From assembly GCA_027371515.1 (NCBI GenBank), contig DAHXMX010000035.1:1-8967 (forward strand): a stretch of DNA of 8,967 nucleotides, read 5' to 3'. Source of the DNA: Neisseriaceae bacterium. GTDB taxonomy: Bacteria; Pseudomonadota; Gammaproteobacteria; Burkholderiales; UBA11063. The notes beneath the pieces are model-generated. The model was not told where the DNA came from. It did not search any database and was given only the letters and a program-made list of their open reading frames with translations. Positions 7,921 to 8,967 of this stretch are shown in pieces. Numbering within the stretch: position 1 is the stretch's first letter; each line of letters begins with the position of its first letter. Both the position numbers and the translations under genes were made by a program.

Positions 7921-8967
7921 AAATTAAACTTGCTTGATTAACAAAATCTTGATTATTTAATGTTTTTATTAAATCTTCTGCTTCTTCTAGTGAACGAACT
8001 CCGATTGTTGCATCAATTATAGCAAAATCTCCAGAAACTTTATTCTGAGAGAGTTCGATTATATTAATACCTTTTGCACCGATGATTCCAGTAACTTTTG
8101 CAAATGTGCCAGCTTTATTAGCTATATGAGCTTGCATTTTAATTGCAAAAATTTTATCTATGTCATTTATTATATGGATAAATATTAAATTCTCAAGTCC
8201 AATTTTTTTGGTATATTTACATGAATGAAGATGAATTAGTAATTCACCATTGCGTGTAATCTTAGCTAAGATTAGTTCACCGGGAATAGGTAAACAGTTA
8301 TTGTCTTGTATAATCTGTAATGTATTTTGACTTAGTTTTATATCTATCACATAATCAGGCGAATAACCTAAAAATTTTTTAATCACTGTTAAAACTGATA
8401 ATTCACCAGTACCGATTTTATATTGTAATTCTGCCTCTGTTAATTTTGGATAGTGCTGTTTTATTAGATTATTAACAATATTGTTTGGTTCGATATCTGT
8501 TTTAAATAAAGATAAGCCAAGTTGAATTAGACGCTTACCATTAGCAACATTTTCTTCATGTTTTTGTATTTTAATATAATTTTTTATTTTACTTAACGCT
8601 TTACCAGAAACTGCTATTTTGAGCCAATTTTCATTTGGTTCAATTTCTTTTTTGGTTATAATTTCAACAATATCACCATTATGAAGCAATGTATCAATAT
8701 CTACTAGTTTATGATTGATTTTACCCTTAAAACAATGATTGCCAATATCTGTATGAATGAAATATGCAAAATCAAGTACTTTACTACCTAACGGTAATAG
8801 GATAATTTTACCTTTAGGAGTAAATACATAAATATCTGAAGGTGAAAGGTCTTGTTTTAAACTATCTAAAAATTCATTCGCAGATACTGTTGAAGATTGA
8901 ATTTCTAAAATATTATTAATCCAAGAATTAGTATATTTTTGAGTATTACTGTATTCAAAATTGTTTT
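7919..8967 (-). CDS. RelA/SpoT-family (p)ppGpp synthetase/hydrolase, C-terminal regulatory half (5'-truncated by window edge)
   Basis: The long RSH enzymes make and/or degrade the alarmone (p)ppGpp, and this is their C-terminal regulatory half. The frame stays open to the right edge, so the TTG at 8689 is internal. About 348 codons are visible of an expected ~700. The first ~44 residues include EFLDSLKQDLSPSD, the lead-in to TGS. The TGS domain follows (about 45-104: IYVFTPKG, DFAYFIHTDIGNHC, NGDIVEIIT), then a helical domain (about 105-200). Next is a zinc-finger-like segment (NCLPIPGE at 223-230; IHLHSC at 244-249) and a C-terminal ACT domain (about 274-348: HIANKAGTFAKVTGIIGAKGINI). The TGS wording resembles SpoT or bifunctional Rel more than RelA. 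The HD hydrolase and synthetase domains that would settle this lie outside the window, so I give no symbol. The usual Cys-Cys pair of the zinc-finger segment is Asn223-Cys224 here, while His245 and Cys249 are kept. The gene sits 8 bp upstream of lon. Confidence 0.93.
   Translation of the reverse strand, partial: NNFEYSNTQKYTNSWINNILEIQSSTVSANEFLDSLKQDLSPSDIYVFTPKGKIILLPLGSKVLDFAYFIHTDIGNHCFKGKINHKLVDIDTLLHNGDIVEIITKKEIEPNENWLKIAVSGKALSKIKNYIKIQKHEENVANGKRLIQLGLSLFKTDIEPNNIVNNLIKQHYPKLTEAELQYKIGTGELSVLTVIKKFLGYSPDYVIDIKLSQNTLQIIQDNNCLPIPGELILAKITRNGELLIHLHSCKYTKKIGLENLIFIHIINDIDKIFAIKMQAHIANKAGTFAKVTGIIGAKGINIIELSQNKVSGDFAIIDATIGVRSLEEAEDLIKTLNNQDFVNQASLI

Noticed and set aside
8687..8689. TTG at 8687-8689 as the start of a short ACT-domain protein
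   Set aside because: The frame continues to the window edge and encodes an intact TGS domain upstream, so this is an internal codon of a long RSH protein.
1..8967. Mobile elements, CRISPR arrays, tRNA or rRNA genes, or a defence or secretion system
   Set aside because: Both strands are filled by five core-type genes. There are no spaced direct repeats, no transposase or integrase motifs, no tRNA-like cloverleaf I could recognise, and no gap longer than about 63 bases.

Overview
The window is dense, AT-rich (roughly 30% G+C, judged by eye) bacterial chromosome. It carries five protein genes and almost no non-coding DNA. All five stop codons are TAA, and the standard bacterial code fits throughout. 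XseA, Mfd, Lon and the RelA/SpoT-type protein all read as proteobacterial, closest in feel to Gamma- or Betaproteobacteria. XseA and Lon in particular share long motifs with the E. coli proteins. The strong A/T drift in codons and the Lys/Asn/Ile-rich proteins suggest a low-GC or host-associated lineage. I cannot name the genus from the sequence alone.

Layout: the 3' part of xseA (exonuclease VII large subunit) runs rightward from the left edge to 933. Everything else runs leftward. In order of transcription these are the C-terminal half of a RelA/SpoT homologue (enters at the right edge, ends at 7919), lon (7910 to 5457), mfd (5393 or 5432 to 2010) and a GT4-type glycosyltransferase (2020 to 926). 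The glycosyltransferase meets xseA tail to tail with an 8-bp overlap.

The leftward genes appear to form two transcriptional blocks. In the first, RSH and lon are 8 bp apart and the RSH stop codon overlaps lon's Shine-Dalgarno sequence. In the second, mfd and the glycosyltransferase overlap by 11 bp. Between the blocks lies a 39-bp near-perfect inverted repeat that looks like the lon terminator. It covers the furthest-upstream mfd ATG, which argues that mfd starts 13 codons further in.

Functionally the window combines stringent-response signalling (RSH), regulated proteolysis (Lon), transcription-coupled repair (Mfd), single-strand DNA degradation in repair (ExoVII) and one envelope or glycan glycosyltransferase. 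This is mostly core housekeeping content. I found no tRNA, rRNA, CRISPR array, insertion sequence, prophage gene or toxin-antitoxin pair. There is no gene-free stretch longer than about 63 bases. I do not see an undescribed system; the points of interest are gene order, the lon/mfd junction and a few residue-level deviations.
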